NCBI GenBank assembly: GCA_038744785.1
Contig: JBCDLX010000020.1
Coordinates: forward strand, 1 to 64,000
Direction: 5' to 3'
Source: Ovoidimarina sp038744785
GTDB lineage: Bacteria > Pseudomonadota > Alphaproteobacteria > Rhodobacterales > Rhodobacteraceae
Length of the DNA: 64,000 nt
The notes below the pieces were generated by a model. That model was not told the origin of the DNA and ran no database searches. It saw nothing but the letters and a program-made list of their open reading frames with translations. Shown here piece after piece: positions 8,806-17,983 of the stretch. Position 1 is the first letter of the stretch. The number at the start of each line of letters is the position of its first letter. The position numbers and the translations under genes are program-made.

Positions 8806-9636
8806 CTAGTGCGCCTCACGTTCGGCCCAACCGGCAAAGGCTTTCTCCAGAGCGACGACCACGTAGTAAAGGACGATGCCCAGGAATGCCAAAGCGATAA
8901 GGACCGCGAACATCAGTGGGTAGTCGGAGTTTGTCTTTCCAGAGTCAAAAAGCGCGCCCAGGCCGCGACCGTGAGGCGACACAATCTCCATCAGGTTCGT
9001 TCCGATGAACGCCAGCGTGACTGCGACTTTCAAAGCGCCAAAGAACTCGGGCAGGGTTTTCGGCAAGGCGATCTTCCAGAATATCTGTGCCTTTGTCGCC
9101 CCAAGGGATCGAAGTATATCTCGGTACTCCGGCTCCAGCGTGGACAGGCCAATCGACACCGAAACCGCTATTGGAAAGAACGAGATCATAAAGGCGATGA
9201 GAACGGTGTTGAAGTCATGCGCACCCACAAAGAGAAGGGCAACAATGGGCACGACAGTCGCCTTGGGTACGGCGTTAAACCCAACCAGAAGCGGATAAAG
9301 CGCGTCGCGCATCACCCGCGAAAACCCCATCACCATGCCCAAACCCACACCGACGATCACGGCAAGGAGCAGGCCCAGAACCGTTCGCCAGAGGGTCTGC
9401 CACCCCATCACCAGGAACAGGTTCCAAAACTTGGCGTACGAGGCCGGTAGGTCCGAAGGAGAGGCCATAATGTAGTTCGGCCAGCCGTTGGCCCAGACCA
9501 AGAGTTCCCACAAGGCCAGAAAGACGATTACCGCCGCGATGGGTGCGATCACCGCGCGGCTGAAAACAGCGCTAACAATCGTGCGGCCCGCGCTTGGTGT
9601 GGTGTCTTTCGGTGCGCTGACGGGAACATAAGCCAT
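8806..9636 (-). CDS. ABC transporter permease, NitT/TauT type
   Basis: A 276-aa membrane protein with about six hydrophobic segments and the BPD-transporter EAA-type loop (EYRDILRSLGATKAQIFWKIALP, about residues 176-198, with conserved Ala-Thr-x5-Trp-Lys-Ile-Ala-Leu-Pro). It belongs to the SsuC/TauC/ThiX-like permeases that carry small organic anions or vitamin precursors. Start ATG 9636 has GAGG upstream. It forms an importer with the ATPase just upstream (9-bp gap) and the periplasmic binding protein at 10543-11544. Substrate is not decided by sequence. Confidence 0.93.
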   Translation of the reverse strand: MAYVPVSAPKDTTPSAGRTIVSAVFSRAVIAPIAAVIVFLALWELLVWANGWPNYIMASPSDLPASYAKFWNLFLVMGWQTLWRTVLGLLLAVIVGVGLGMVMGFSRVMRDALYPLLVGFNAVPKATVVPIVALLFVGAHDFNTVLIAFMISFFPIAVSVSIGLSTLEPEYRDILRSLGATKAQIFWKIALPKTLPEFFGALKVAVTLAFIGTNLMEIVSPHGRGLGALFDSGKTNSDYPLMFAVLIALAFLGIVLYYVVVALEKAFAGWAEREAH

Positions 9637-9645
9637 TGGGTGTCC

Positions 9646-10431
9646 TCAAGCGGCGGTGCGGCCCTGCGCAATCTCGATCTGGTGGCGCAGGACGTTGAGC
9701 ATTTCGGCGGCCTCGGGCGTGTAAAGGTGGTCGAGGTCGCGGGGGCCGTCGGACGGCACCTTCATGGTGTATTGCGTATGGGCGGGGCGCCCGGACAGGA
9801 CGAAAACTTCGTCGGCCAGGAATATGGATTCGCGCAAGTCGTGGGTGATCAGGACGCCTGTGAACGGCTCCTCCGCCTTGACCCGGTGCATGACTTGCCA
9901 AAGATCTTCGCGCGTGAAGGCGTCCAGGGCCCCAAAAGGCTCGTCCAGGATCAACACCTCGGGCTGATGAATCAACGCCCGGCAAAGCGACGCCCGCTGC
10001 CGCATCCCGCCAGATAGCTCAGAGGGGCGTTTGTCCTCAAAGCCCTCCAGACCAACGAGCGACAAAAGATGCCTGGCGCGTTCTTCCTGGGCGCGTTTCG
10101 ACAGGCGCGACGGTACAATTTCAAGGGGCAGAAGAACGTTCTTGAGGATCGTGCGCCATTCCAGAAGCACCGGGTTCTGAAAGGCCATCCCAACAGTGTT
10201 TCTCGGGCCTTTGACCGGTGCGCCATGCAGGGACACCGTGCCCCGGTCCGGGACTAACAGCCCTGCGATCAATTTCGTGAGGGTGGATTTCCCGCAGCCC
10301 GACGGTCCGACCACGGCTGCGAACCCGCCCTCGGGCACAGACAGCGTCAGGCCCTCCAGCACGGGAAGCGGCCCTGCACCGGTCTTGTAGGCGTGGCTCA
10401 CGCCGGAAATGTCGATCAACGCGGTGTCCAT
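9646..10431 (-). CDS. ABC transporter ATP-binding protein, NitT/TauT type
   Basis: The 261-aa ATPase shows Walker A GPSGCGKST, a Q-loop (FQNPVLLEW), signature LSGGMRQR, Walker B VLILDEPFGALD and H-loop ITHDLRES, the standard order. It powers the importer with the neighbouring permease. I chose ATG 10431, with AGGGGAG 7 bases upstream; an open frame reaches 10473, but that start falls in an intergenic repeat. Transcribed between the binding protein and permease genes. Confidence 0.94.
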   Translation of the reverse strand: MDTALIDISGVSHAYKTGAGPLPVLEGLTLSVPEGGFAAVVGPSGCGKSTLTKLIAGLLVPDRGTVSLHGAPVKGPRNTVGMAFQNPVLLEWRTILKNVLLPLEIVPSRLSKRAQEERARHLLSLVGLEGFEDKRPSELSGGMRQRASLCRALIHQPEVLILDEPFGALDAFTREDLWQVMHRVKAEEPFTGVLITHDLRESIFLADEVFVLSGRPAHTQYTMKVPSDGPRDLDHLYTPEAAEMLNVLRHQIEIAQGRTAA

Positions 10432-10468
10432 CACCGGACTCCCCTGGGAAAGCGAAACGGCATTGGCC

Positions 10469-10500
10469 TTCATCCTGGCAAAAATACTCCCGCCGGAGGC
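10469..10500 (+). repeat. Rhodobacteraceae-type intergenic repeat, copy 1
   Basis: Thirty-two bases beginning TTCATCCTGG and ending CTCCCGCCGGAGGC, with a small CTCC-CGCC-GGAG palindrome. A second copy in the same orientation is at 55606-55637. The two differ only in the four-base run after CTGG. It lies in the binding-protein/ATPase gap. Confidence 0.7.
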
Positions 10501-10542
10501 GGCAAATTCCGGCGCGCCAACCGCGGCGCGCCGGATTACAGC

Positions 10543-11544
10543 TCAGTTCAGCGCAAACCCGCCATCGGGCAGATACGCATCGGTGAAGTAAAGGCTTGCA
10601 TCGGGCGTCGTCAGGAACTCGTAGGTCTGACCAAGCTGTTCCAGTGCGGCGGCCATGCGCGCGTCGTCAATCGTGCCCATGCCGTTGGATTTCACCCAAT
10701 CCGTCATAACGTTCTGGTCAATCGCCATCTGCAGACGCTCTTCCTCAAGCCCGGCATCGGCCGCGGGATTTCGCTTCAGCAAGCTTTCGATGCCCGCAGC
10801 CGGATCGGCGATGACATCGGTCCAACCCTTGGCCACAGCGCGCAAGAACGCTTCGACGGTTTCCCCGTTGTCGGCCGCCCAGTCTGTGTTGACGAGGATC
10901 GCATTCGAATAAAGCTGAAGCCCATGATCGGCCATCAGAATGTTCGAGATATCGTCAGCCGGCACTCCAAGCCGCTTCAGATTGACCACCGACGAGAACG
11001 AGAACCCGGTGATCGCCGCGACATTGCCTTCGGCGAGCATCGGCTCACGGGTCGGAAAGCCAACGGGTTCCACTGTGACCGAGGCAGCATCGATACCTGT
11101 CTCGGACACGAAGACAGGCCATTGCGCCCAGGCCCCGTCGGGGGGCGGTGCACCCAGGATCTTTCCTTCAAGGTCGCCGGGCTCCGCGACGCCCAGCGAT
11201 TTACGTCCCACGATGGCAAATGGGGCCTTGTCATATACCATCATGACTGCCGTCACCGGTGCGCCGGGATTCTGGTCAAGAAACTTGATCACCGAGTTGA
11301 TATCGCCAAACCCAATTGGAAACGCGCCTGTCGCGATCTTCGGGATTGTGTTAACGGACCCGGACCCGGCCTCGATGGTCACCGAAAGACCTTCGGCTTC
11401 AAAATGGCCGTTGTCTATCGCAGCAAAGTAGGCTGCAGATGGGCCTTCGAACTTCCAGTCGAGAGCGAACGGCACTTCGGTCTGGGCGGAAGCGGCCGTG
11501 CCGAGCAGGGCGGCGGCCGCGAAAGCAGCGACGTGTTTGATCAC
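10543..11544 (-). CDS. ABC transporter substrate-binding protein, NMT1/THI5-like
   Basis: A 333-aa periplasmic binding protein with a clear signal peptide (MIKHVAAFAAAALLGTAASAQ, cleavage after ASA). The mature part begins with the DWKFEGPSAAYFAAID motif typical of the NMT1/THI5-like family that binds nitrate, sulfonates, taurine or thiamine precursors. Start is GTG 11544: GGAGG sits 7 bases upstream and gives the ideal signal peptide; the alternative ATG 11565 would put the GGAGG inside the gene. It leads the operon with ATPase, permease and probably the TfoX-like gene. No TPP riboswitch motif was found upstream, so a thiamine role is not supported. Confidence 0.92.
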   Translation of the reverse strand: MIKHVAAFAAAALLGTAASAQTEVPFALDWKFEGPSAAYFAAIDNGHFEAEGLSVTIEAGSGSVNTIPKIATGAFPIGFGDINSVIKFLDQNPGAPVTAVMMVYDKAPFAIVGRKSLGVAEPGDLEGKILGAPPPDGAWAQWPVFVSETGIDAASVTVEPVGFPTREPMLAEGNVAAITGFSFSSVVNLKRLGVPADDISNILMADHGLQLYSNAILVNTDWAADNGETVEAFLRAVAKGWTDVIADPAAGIESLLKRNPAADAGLEEERLQMAIDQNVMTDWVKSNGMGTIDDARMAAALEQLGQTYEFLTTPDASLYFTDAYLPDGGFALN

Positions 11545-11778
11545 GTTTAATCCTCCGTTGGACATATCCGGCAGCACCAAAGGTGCACGTGCCGGAAAGG
11601 TCAATTTGACGGGGGTCTGATGCCCCCTGCAGCAGCACCATGCCCGAAAATTGGGCAGCTTGACCAGAGGCTGATTAAGCTGGCGGCAACTTACCGGACA
11701 ACCGCTTGCTGGCAACCGGGATACGCCGGGCTAGACTGACAGGCGAGTGACGGCGCAATCGGTGAAGGGTGGGCTGCC

Positions 11779-13092
11779 TTGATCAGCGACAAAACCAACG
11801 CGACCGAACGTCTGCGCGCGGCTGAGCGGCAAGGCCTGCGTCTTGCGGTTCTTTGTCGGACAATTGTGATTGGCGCGGCCACGCTCTGGTTTGTCAGTTC
11901 GTCGCTGTCCGTGGGCGACACGCCGAACCTTTTGGGGCTGGCTGTGCTCGCGACCTATTTCGCGGTTGGGCTGGTGTTCCTGGCCATGATCGGCACCCGG
12001 TTCGAGCATCCCGCACTTAAATTCGCCGTCGCTGGCGCGGACATGCTGGGTGCGGCGGCGTTGTTTGCGGTCTTGCCACTAAGCGATTCCGGTGAGGTTC
12101 CCCAAATTCTGGTCTACCGGGCTTACGGCATTTACTACCTTGTCCCCCTGGTTGCTCTGTCGACGCTGGCCTTGTCTTGGCGACTTGTCCTCTGGACCGG
12201 GCTGGTGGCCGTCATAGGCTGGTGGTCGGCTTTTCTGTGGATCGTTGCCAGGATGGATCGAACCGTGTCCTGGGGCGATCTACCGCCCAGCGCGACGGCC
12301 GAACAGTACGCCGCACTCCTTCTCTCGCCCGATTTCATCGGCTCGGGAAACCGGATTGAGGAAACCGGGATGCTTGTGCTTGCCGCGGCGATCCTCGCGC
12401 TGACAGTCTACCGCGCGAGGCAGGTGTTCTTTGCCCAGATTTCAGCCGAGGCTGAGCGTACCTACATTGCGGAACGTTTCGGCGAATACGTGCCACGCCA
12501 GCTTGTGGCCCGCCTGCTTGACGATCCGGATGCGCTTGAACCGCAAGTCCGCAGGGCTTCGGTTATCTGCGTCGACATCGCCGGTTTCACTACGCTGGTG
12601 GAACGTTCGACGCCGAAGGCGGTGATCGGCTTGCTGAATGCCTTCTTTGCCGAGGCAGCTGAGATCACGGGCGCCGAAGATGGTCTGATCGTCGGGTTCA
12701 CCGGGGATGGCTTTATCGCCGCGTTCAATGCGCCGCTTCCGGTGGATGAGCCCGAGACACGTGCTGTGTCCGCAGCCCGCGCCCTATTGTCTCGTGTCGA
12801 AACTCAGATATTCGGCGGACAAGCGATTCGCATTCGGATCGGGCTTGCGACGGGAGAGATCGCCGCAGGTAGCGTTGGCGGCGGCGGTCGGCAAACCTAC
12901 ACGGTTTACGGCGATACGGTGAACCTGTCGGCGCGGCTTCAGGACCTTGCCAAGGACAAGGGTGTCACGCTGTTGATGGACGGTATCACCGCGTCTGCGG
13001 TGGGGTCTGGCGCCGCGCAGCCCTTGGGCGAAGAGATCACCGTTCGGGGACGGGCGGCGCCGGTCCAACTGTTCGTTCTTACGCCGGGTTAA
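11779..13092 (+). CDS. Membrane-anchored class III adenylate/guanylate cyclase
   Basis: The 437-aa protein has six hydrophobic segments in the first 215 residues, a short linker (AERFGEYVPRQLVARLL) and a class III cyclase domain from about 260. Metal-binding aspartates D266 (CVDIAGFTTL) and D310 (GFTGDGF) and the transition-state pair N382 and R386 (VNLSARL) are present. The usual substrate-reading lysine four residues before D310 is glycine (G306), so base specificity is uncertain. Start is TTG 11779; a purine-rich stretch lies upstream. It is convergent with cpdB, overlapping by 4 bases. Confidence 0.9.
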   Translation: MISDKTNATERLRAAERQGLRLAVLCRTIVIGAATLWFVSSSLSVGDTPNLLGLAVLATYFAVGLVFLAMIGTRFEHPALKFAVAGADMLGAAALFAVLPLSDSGEVPQILVYRAYGIYYLVPLVALSTLALSWRLVLWTGLVAVIGWWSAFLWIVARMDRTVSWGDLPPSATAEQYAALLLSPDFIGSGNRIEETGMLVLAAAILALTVYRARQVFFAQISAEAERTYIAERFGEYVPRQLVARLLDDPDALEPQVRRASVICVDIAGFTTLVERSTPKAVIGLLNAFFAEAAEITGAEDGLIVGFTGDGFIAAFNAPLPVDEPETRAVSAARALLSRVETQIFGGQAIRIRIGLATGEIAAGSVGGGGRQTYTVYGDTVNLSARLQDLAKDKGVTLLMDGITASAVGSGAAQPLGEEITVRGRAAPVQLFVLTPG

Positions 13093-15059
13093 AGTCCGAT
13101 TCTGAACCGTGCAAATCCGTCCGGGCCTTCGCCTGCGGGTTCGATCGCAACGCCAGGGACCTGATCGGCATACTTCGCGGCCTCGGGTCCGGTGTCGAAC
13201 AACACTGACGTTCCCGGAAGTGGCGCGAACTGCCAATTGCCGTCGGCCTTGGGATCGATGGTCCCCTGTTCGACGATAAACCGCACAATCACGTCGCGGT
13301 TGGTGTCAGGGGCCTCAAGGATCACCGTGTTGGGGTTTGCACCTGGGAAGTTTCCACCGCCACCGGCACGATAGTTGTTGGTGGCGATGACAAATTCCAT
13401 ATCGTCCGTTACTGGCGTATTCTCGAATGTCAGGTTGACGATACGGCTTGCGTCGGGGTTCGCAAGTTCGCCCTTGGGCGTGAATTTCGACGGCTGCGAA
13501 AGATCAATCTGGTACGTGACACCGTCCATCACATCAAAGTTGTAGCTTGGGAATTCGGGGTTCAGCAGAACCTGATCTACAGCTCCGGCTTCAACCTGAT
13601 TGAACATGCCGGCCGACCGCTCCAGCCAGTCTTTAAGCTCAGCACCGGTCACCTTAACGGCACGTACGGTGTTTGGGTAAAGATACAAGTCGGCCACGTT
13701 CTTGATCGCGACATCGCCGGCTGGGACGTCGGTGAAGTACTCTGGCCCGCCCCGGCCCCCTGCCTTGAAGGGTGCAGCCGCGGAAAGGATCGGAAGGCTC
13801 GCGTATTCGGTCCCAGCAAGCATGTCGGCGACATACCACTTCTGAGCCTGGCTGACGATCTGTACCGATGGATCGTCGGCGACCAGCGCAAAATAGCTGT
13901 GAAGTGGCGCGGCCGTCTTGCCCACCGCCCGGCGCACATAGGCCAGCGTTTCATCATGATCGATCTGGGTGGCCTCAAGAACCGCCTGGTCGCTTTCCAC
14001 AAGCGCGGTCACCGAACGGTCTTCGTTGCGCTTCGAAATAGGCCGCGTTTCGACCGAATGCGTGATCACCCGCCATTCGGATCCATCGCGTTCCAGCATC
14101 AGGTCGATGACGCCCAGATGCGAACCCCAGAACCCTCCCATCACAGCAGGCGTTCCGTGAAGCGTCCCGGCCACGTTGTCGAGACCGGCAAATCCGTCAT
14201 AGGCGGGGCCCGGGAAGACAAGATGAGAATGGCCGGTCACGATGGCGTCAATGCCTTCGATAGTGCCAAGCGGAACAGAGGCGTTTTCCATCCCATCCGT
14301 ATGGTCTGCGGCACCGATGCCCGAGTGGGAAAGCGCGATGATAATGTCTGCCCCGTCCTCTTTCATCACTGGCACCCAGGCGCGGGCGGTTTCGACGATG
14401 TCCCGTGCCTGGACATTGCCAACCAAGTGCCGCGAATCCCACTGCATGATTTGAGGCGGAACGAAGCCGATCAGGCCGATACGGATCGGATGCGTCTGCC
14501 CCGCGCCGTCGGTCAACTCGCGGTCGAGGATCACGTAAGGCCGCACAAGCGTCTGGTCTGCGGTCGGATCGCCGCCCATTTCCTTCGCGACATTCGCCGA
14601 GACAACCGGGAAATTCGCACCGGCAAGCGATTTCATCAGGAAGTCCAGGCCGTAGTTGAACTCGTGATTTCCCAGGGTCGTCGCGTCAAACCCGACCGCG
14701 TTCATCGCGGTAATGATCGGGTGCATGTCCCCTTCTTTCATTCCCCGCTCGTAAGCGATGTAATCGCCCATCGGGTTCCCTTGCAGAAAGTCGCCGTTGT
14801 CCAGAAGGACCGAGTTGGTTGCCTCGGCCCGGATATCGGCGATGTGCGCCGCCGTCCGGGCAAGCCCAACCGTGTCTACCTGACGATCGGAATAGTAGTC
14901 ATAGGGGTGCACGTGTACGTGCAGGTCCGTGGTCTCCATAATCCTAAGGTGCGCCTGGCCCGAAGCGGCGCGGACAGAGAATGGGTGCAGCATCGTCAAT
15001 GCGGCGGTACCGCCGATGAAGGCGCGTCGGCTCACGGGAATGTTGGGCGAACGTGACAT
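13089..15059 (-). CDS. cpdB: 2',3'-cyclic-nucleotide 2'-phosphodiesterase/3'-nucleotidase
   Basis: This 656-aa exported enzyme carries a twin-arginine signal (SRRAFIGG, about 10-17), a metallophosphoesterase domain (METTDLHVHVHPYDYY; LLDNGDFLQGNP; TLGNHEFNYG; VTGHSHLVFPG) and a C-terminal 5'-nucleotidase domain (NYRAGGGGNFPG). CpdB hydrolyses 2',3'-cyclic nucleotides and 3'-nucleotides in the periplasm so the cell can use nucleosides and phosphate. Start ATG 15059 has GGGAG upstream. It converges on the cyclase gene. The family length of about 650 aa matches, so it is intact. Confidence 0.95.
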   Translation of the reverse strand: MSRSPNIPVSRRAFIGGTAALTMLHPFSVRAASGQAHLRIMETTDLHVHVHPYDYYSDRQVDTVGLARTAAHIADIRAEATNSVLLDNGDFLQGNPMGDYIAYERGMKEGDMHPIITAMNAVGFDATTLGNHEFNYGLDFLMKSLAGANFPVVSANVAKEMGGDPTADQTLVRPYVILDRELTDGAGQTHPIRIGLIGFVPPQIMQWDSRHLVGNVQARDIVETARAWVPVMKEDGADIIIALSHSGIGAADHTDGMENASVPLGTIEGIDAIVTGHSHLVFPGPAYDGFAGLDNVAGTLHGTPAVMGGFWGSHLGVIDLMLERDGSEWRVITHSVETRPISKRNEDRSVTALVESDQAVLEATQIDHDETLAYVRRAVGKTAAPLHSYFALVADDPSVQIVSQAQKWYVADMLAGTEYASLPILSAAAPFKAGGRGGPEYFTDVPAGDVAIKNVADLYLYPNTVRAVKVTGAELKDWLERSAGMFNQVEAGAVDQVLLNPEFPSYNFDVMDGVTYQIDLSQPSKFTPKGELANPDASRIVNLTFENTPVTDDMEFVIATNNYRAGGGGNFPGANPNTVILEAPDTNRDVIVRFIVEQGTIDPKADGNWQFAPLPGTSVLFDTGPEAAKYADQVPGVAIEPAGEGPDGFARFRIGL

Positions 15060-15255
15060 GGAAGGCTCCCTTTGGTTTTTCGTGGAAGGCCTAGCACCGG
15101 GTCTGCGACAGACATGTGACAGAAGAAATGCATGGCCTTTTGTCGCATAAGATGCGCGGACTGGAAATAATCAACTTAAAGCCGTGACGGGCTTCGGATC
15201 AGTTTGCGCCATGAGACCGCACATGTCATGACGCCGTCAAGATCGCGGGGCAGGA

Positions 15256-16215
15256 ATGAAAGACGCAGAACTCGTTACATTCGGCGGTTCCGGTTTGGAC
15301 CGTGCCGCACAGCTGCGGGGTGACCGCGCTGCCTTGGAGCGGCTTTTGGGCGCCCACGGCACAGGTGTGTTGCCGCTTTGGCGGGGAAAACCACTTCTCG
15401 ACGGTCCGGACCGGGCACCCGGATGGCTTGACCCGAAGCACCCTGTTGTAGCCCTAGGCGGCCCCCTGGTTTTTCTGGGTCTCGACGACGGTATTGCGCG
15501 GTTCGCAACCGATGTCTCAAGCTGGGCGCCAGATGGTGTTTCGGAGACAGTTGGCGCTTTCTTCGACCCCTCGGAGCAAAGCCATCCCGATCTGCCCGAC
15601 GGCTATGTTTTTGCCGAGCTGCGCGCCATAATGGCCGCGCTTGCGCCCCGGTCAGCAGAGCTTTTGGCAACCGCACGCGCGATCCTGTCTTGGCACCAAA
15701 CGCATCAATTTTGTGCAATGTGCGGAGCACCGTCCGAAATGGCGCAGGCCGGTTGGCAGCGGGATTGTCCTTCCTGCGGGGCCCACCACTTTCCGCGGAC
15801 CGATCCAGTGGTGATCATGCTAGTCACCCATGGCAATGACGTCCTCGTCGGTCGCTCGAACGGATGGCCCGAAGGCATGTATTCTCTGCTTGCGGGGTTT
15901 GTCGAACCGGGAGAGACCATCGAAGCTGCTGTACGCCGCGAGACTGTCGAGGAATCTGGCGTGCGCGTTGGTCAGGTCGACTACCTTGCATCGCAACCCT
16001 GGCCGTTCCCGTCTTCGCTTATGTTTGGTTGCCATGGCCATGCTTTGAGCCGCGAAATTTCGATTGACCCTAAAGAGATCGAAGACGCGCGTTGGATGTC
16101 GCGTGAAACGATGGCCGACGTGGTTGCTGGACGGAGTTCCGAGATACATGCCGCACGTTCCGGGTCGATCGCACGATTTCTGATCGAGCGTTGGCTGGCC
16201 GACAAATTGAATTGA
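15256..16215 (+). CDS. nudC: NADH pyrophosphatase / NAD-cap RNA decapping enzyme
   Basis: The 319-aa protein has the NudC layout: an N-terminal domain, a zinc ribbon (C153, C156, C171, C174), and a Nudix box at 214-236 (GFVEPGETIEAAVRRET then EESGV). The NudC signature SQPWPFP follows at about 246-252. The enzyme hydrolyses NADH to NMNH and AMP and removes NAD caps from RNA. Start ATG 15256 with CAGGA just upstream. It stands alone after the cpdB promoter region. Confidence 0.96.
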   Translation: MKDAELVTFGGSGLDRAAQLRGDRAALERLLGAHGTGVLPLWRGKPLLDGPDRAPGWLDPKHPVVALGGPLVFLGLDDGIARFATDVSSWAPDGVSETVGAFFDPSEQSHPDLPDGYVFAELRAIMAALAPRSAELLATARAILSWHQTHQFCAMCGAPSEMAQAGWQRDCPSCGAHHFPRTDPVVIMLVTHGNDVLVGRSNGWPEGMYSLLAGFVEPGETIEAAVRRETVEESGVRVGQVDYLASQPWPFPSSLMFGCHGHALSREISIDPKEIEDARWMSRETMADVVAGRSSEIHAARSGSIARFLIERWLADKLN

Positions 16216-16669
16216 GGCCGAATTACGGTATTGGGCCCCTGTGTATGCTCAGACGGCTCAGGATTGTCGTGTATCTCGGGTCAATCTTGCCGGAATTTGG
16301 CAGTTTCGACACGTGCGCAATGTGTTTTTGCCCCGACAGCCAAAGGTCCGATTACATCTTGGTGAAAACGACGTGCGCGTACATCCGCGACTTGGCCATG
16401 TGCGTCGAAAGACTGGTCGTGCAGACAGGCGATCCTTACAACTGGTCCCGTCGCGCACCTCACCTGTGCTGGCACAAAAAAAATTTTACTTGGAGATCAA
16501 GGCGCGGTTAATCGGCTCATTTGGACCTTGCGTCACGCGTATCGCGCTGAGCCATGGGCTGAATGGTGGATATTGCGCGAGGGGCCTGAATCGAAAACCC
16601 GCCGGGAAGGCGGGTTACATTCATAAAACACAATACTCCACGAGGGTGTTGCGGGCGCGTCTCGTACGA
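16216..16669. other. 454-bp stretch with no supported gene
   Basis: Open frames cross this stretch on the plus strand (a GTG at 16241 opens 191 codons), but the product is arginine-rich, lacks domain-like features and its last third is antisense to the small gene at 16670-16900. I see only the hairpin at 16594-16616. It may hold a decayed gene or untranslated RNA. Confidence 0.4.
16594..16616 (-). terminator. Rho-independent terminator candidate
   Basis: Perfect 8-bp arms AACCCGCC and GGCGGGTT (16596-16603, 16609-16616) around GGGAA. On the minus strand the hairpin ends GGCGGGTTTTCG, a short T run, placing it 54 bp after the minus-strand small gene. Confidence 0.65.
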
Positions 16670-16900
16670 TCAGGCAACGTGCGCGACGTCTTCTTCCGCT
16701 TCGGACAGAAGCGCTTCTATGCGTTCGGTTACCGTCCCGAAACAAGCATAGTACGCCAGATCTTGCTCGATCTCAGCAAGCTCAAGCTCAGAGTAGCTCC
16801 CAAGAACTGTGCGTAGCGCGGATTGTGTGGGATTCGATCGGTCGAAAACGTCACCGGCGGCGTCACTGCGGACCTTGTGAATATTGAGCATGTCCAGCAT
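16670..16900 (-). CDS. Small uncharacterised acidic protein (76 aa)
   Basis: The protein (MLDMLNIHKVRSDAAGD...) has an amphipathic C-terminal half (ELAEIEQDLAYYACFGTVTERIEALLSEAEED) that looks helical and acidic. Start ATG 16900 has GGAG 8 bases upstream; an in-frame GTG at 16918 is possible. A terminator hairpin follows. The codon pattern and ribosome site make it a believable gene, but I do not recognise a family. Confidence 0.62.
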   Translation of the reverse strand: MLDMLNIHKVRSDAAGDVFDRSNPTQSALRTVLGSYSELELAEIEQDLAYYACFGTVTERIEALLSEAEEDVAHVA

Positions 16901-17034
16901 GTGGGGCACTCCAAACACTCTCTAATCAACTTCTTGGATCATTTTAGACAAAACAAATGCGGCAAAATTGTGGCGGCAGGCCATTTTTGTGCCACAAGGT
17001 CAACTGCGGCGATCCGAATCAGCGCATCATGGTG

Positions 17035-17868
17035 TTACCGGCGGCGTACATCGGCAGGATAGACCCCAAGCAGTTTCATCTCCGAAGTGAAGTAGTCCAA
17101 TTCTTCCAATGCGAGCGCAACGCTTCGATCGTCAGGGTGTCCTTCGATATCTGCGTAGAACTGGGTCGCTGTGAAATGTCCATCTACCATGTAGCTTTCC
17201 AGCTTGGTCATGTTCACGCCGTTCGTCGCGAATCCGCCCATCGCTTTGTAGAGCGCTGCAGGGATGTTCCGGACGCGAAATACGAACGAGGTCATCATTC
17301 GGCCCTCGCCCCGCCGCTTGAAATCCGGTTCGCGTGCCATCACCAGGAAGCGGGTGGTGTTGGTGTCATGATCCTCGATATGCCTTGCTAGCACGCTGAG
17401 GCCGTAGATGTCGCCGGCAAGCTCGGACGCCAGTGCGGCGACTGATCGGTCGCCGCGTTCGGCGACTTCGCGCGCCGCCCTCGCGTTGTCCGGGCTGACG
17501 CGGCCCTGAATCCCATGCTTTCGGAGGAACGTTCCGCATTGCGGCAAGAGTACCAGATGAGAATGCGCCTCGTGCACTCCTTCAATCGTCGCGCCTGGTA
17601 CACCCAAGAGATTGATGTGCACCCGAACGAACGCTTCGGCAACGATATGAAGACCGCTTTCTGGCAGGAGCCGATGAATATCAGCCACCCGTCCGTAGGT
17701 CGTGTTTTCGACGGGCAGCATCGCGAAATCTGCCCGACCTGCCCGAACAGATTCGACCGTATCTTCAAACGTGGGACAGGCCACGGCTTCAAGATCGGGG
17801 TAAGTTTCGTGGCAGGCTTGGTGCGAGTACGCACCTGGTTCCCCCTGGAAAGCGATTTTTCTGGTCAT
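17035..17868 (-). CDS. pheA: Prephenate dehydratase
   Basis: A 277-aa enzyme of phenylalanine synthesis converting prephenate to phenylpyruvate. Visible motifs: the start KIAFQGEPGAYSHQA, the substrate-binding NTTYGRV and the catalytic NTTRF motif (about 178-182), followed by an ACT regulatory domain with ESYMVDG that would bind phenylalanine. Start ATG 17868 was chosen because the family begins here; the open frame runs to 18009 through sequence antisense to the cytochrome gene. It is a monofunctional form, as usual in alphaproteobacteria. It is divergent from cycM. Confidence 0.95.
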   Translation of the reverse strand: MTRKIAFQGEPGAYSHQACHETYPDLEAVACPTFEDTVESVRAGRADFAMLPVENTTYGRVADIHRLLPESGLHIVAEAFVRVHINLLGVPGATIEGVHEAHSHLVLLPQCGTFLRKHGIQGRVSPDNARAAREVAERGDRSVAALASELAGDIYGLSVLARHIEDHDTNTTRFLVMAREPDFKRRGEGRMMTSFVFRVRNIPAALYKAMGGFATNGVNMTKLESYMVDGHFTATQFYADIEGHPDDRSVALALEELDYFTSEMKLLGVYPADVRRR

Positions 17869-17983
17869 CTTGTTGATTGTTTCTTGTGCAGTCCGGGCGT
17901 TTCGTCGCGGCTCATATCGCTTGCAGTGTGTCAAGGGAAGCGCGTATGACCCCCAGTGAAACTGGGACAACACGAGACGCGAC

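Noticed and set aside
11544..11778. Possible TPP riboswitch before the binding-protein gene
   Set aside because: No THI-box core (CTGAGA with its partner) could be seen; only a GGGGG/CCCCC hairpin is present.
16241..16816. 191-codon plus-strand frame
   Set aside because: Arginine-rich, no recognised motif, and its end is antisense to a better supported small gene.
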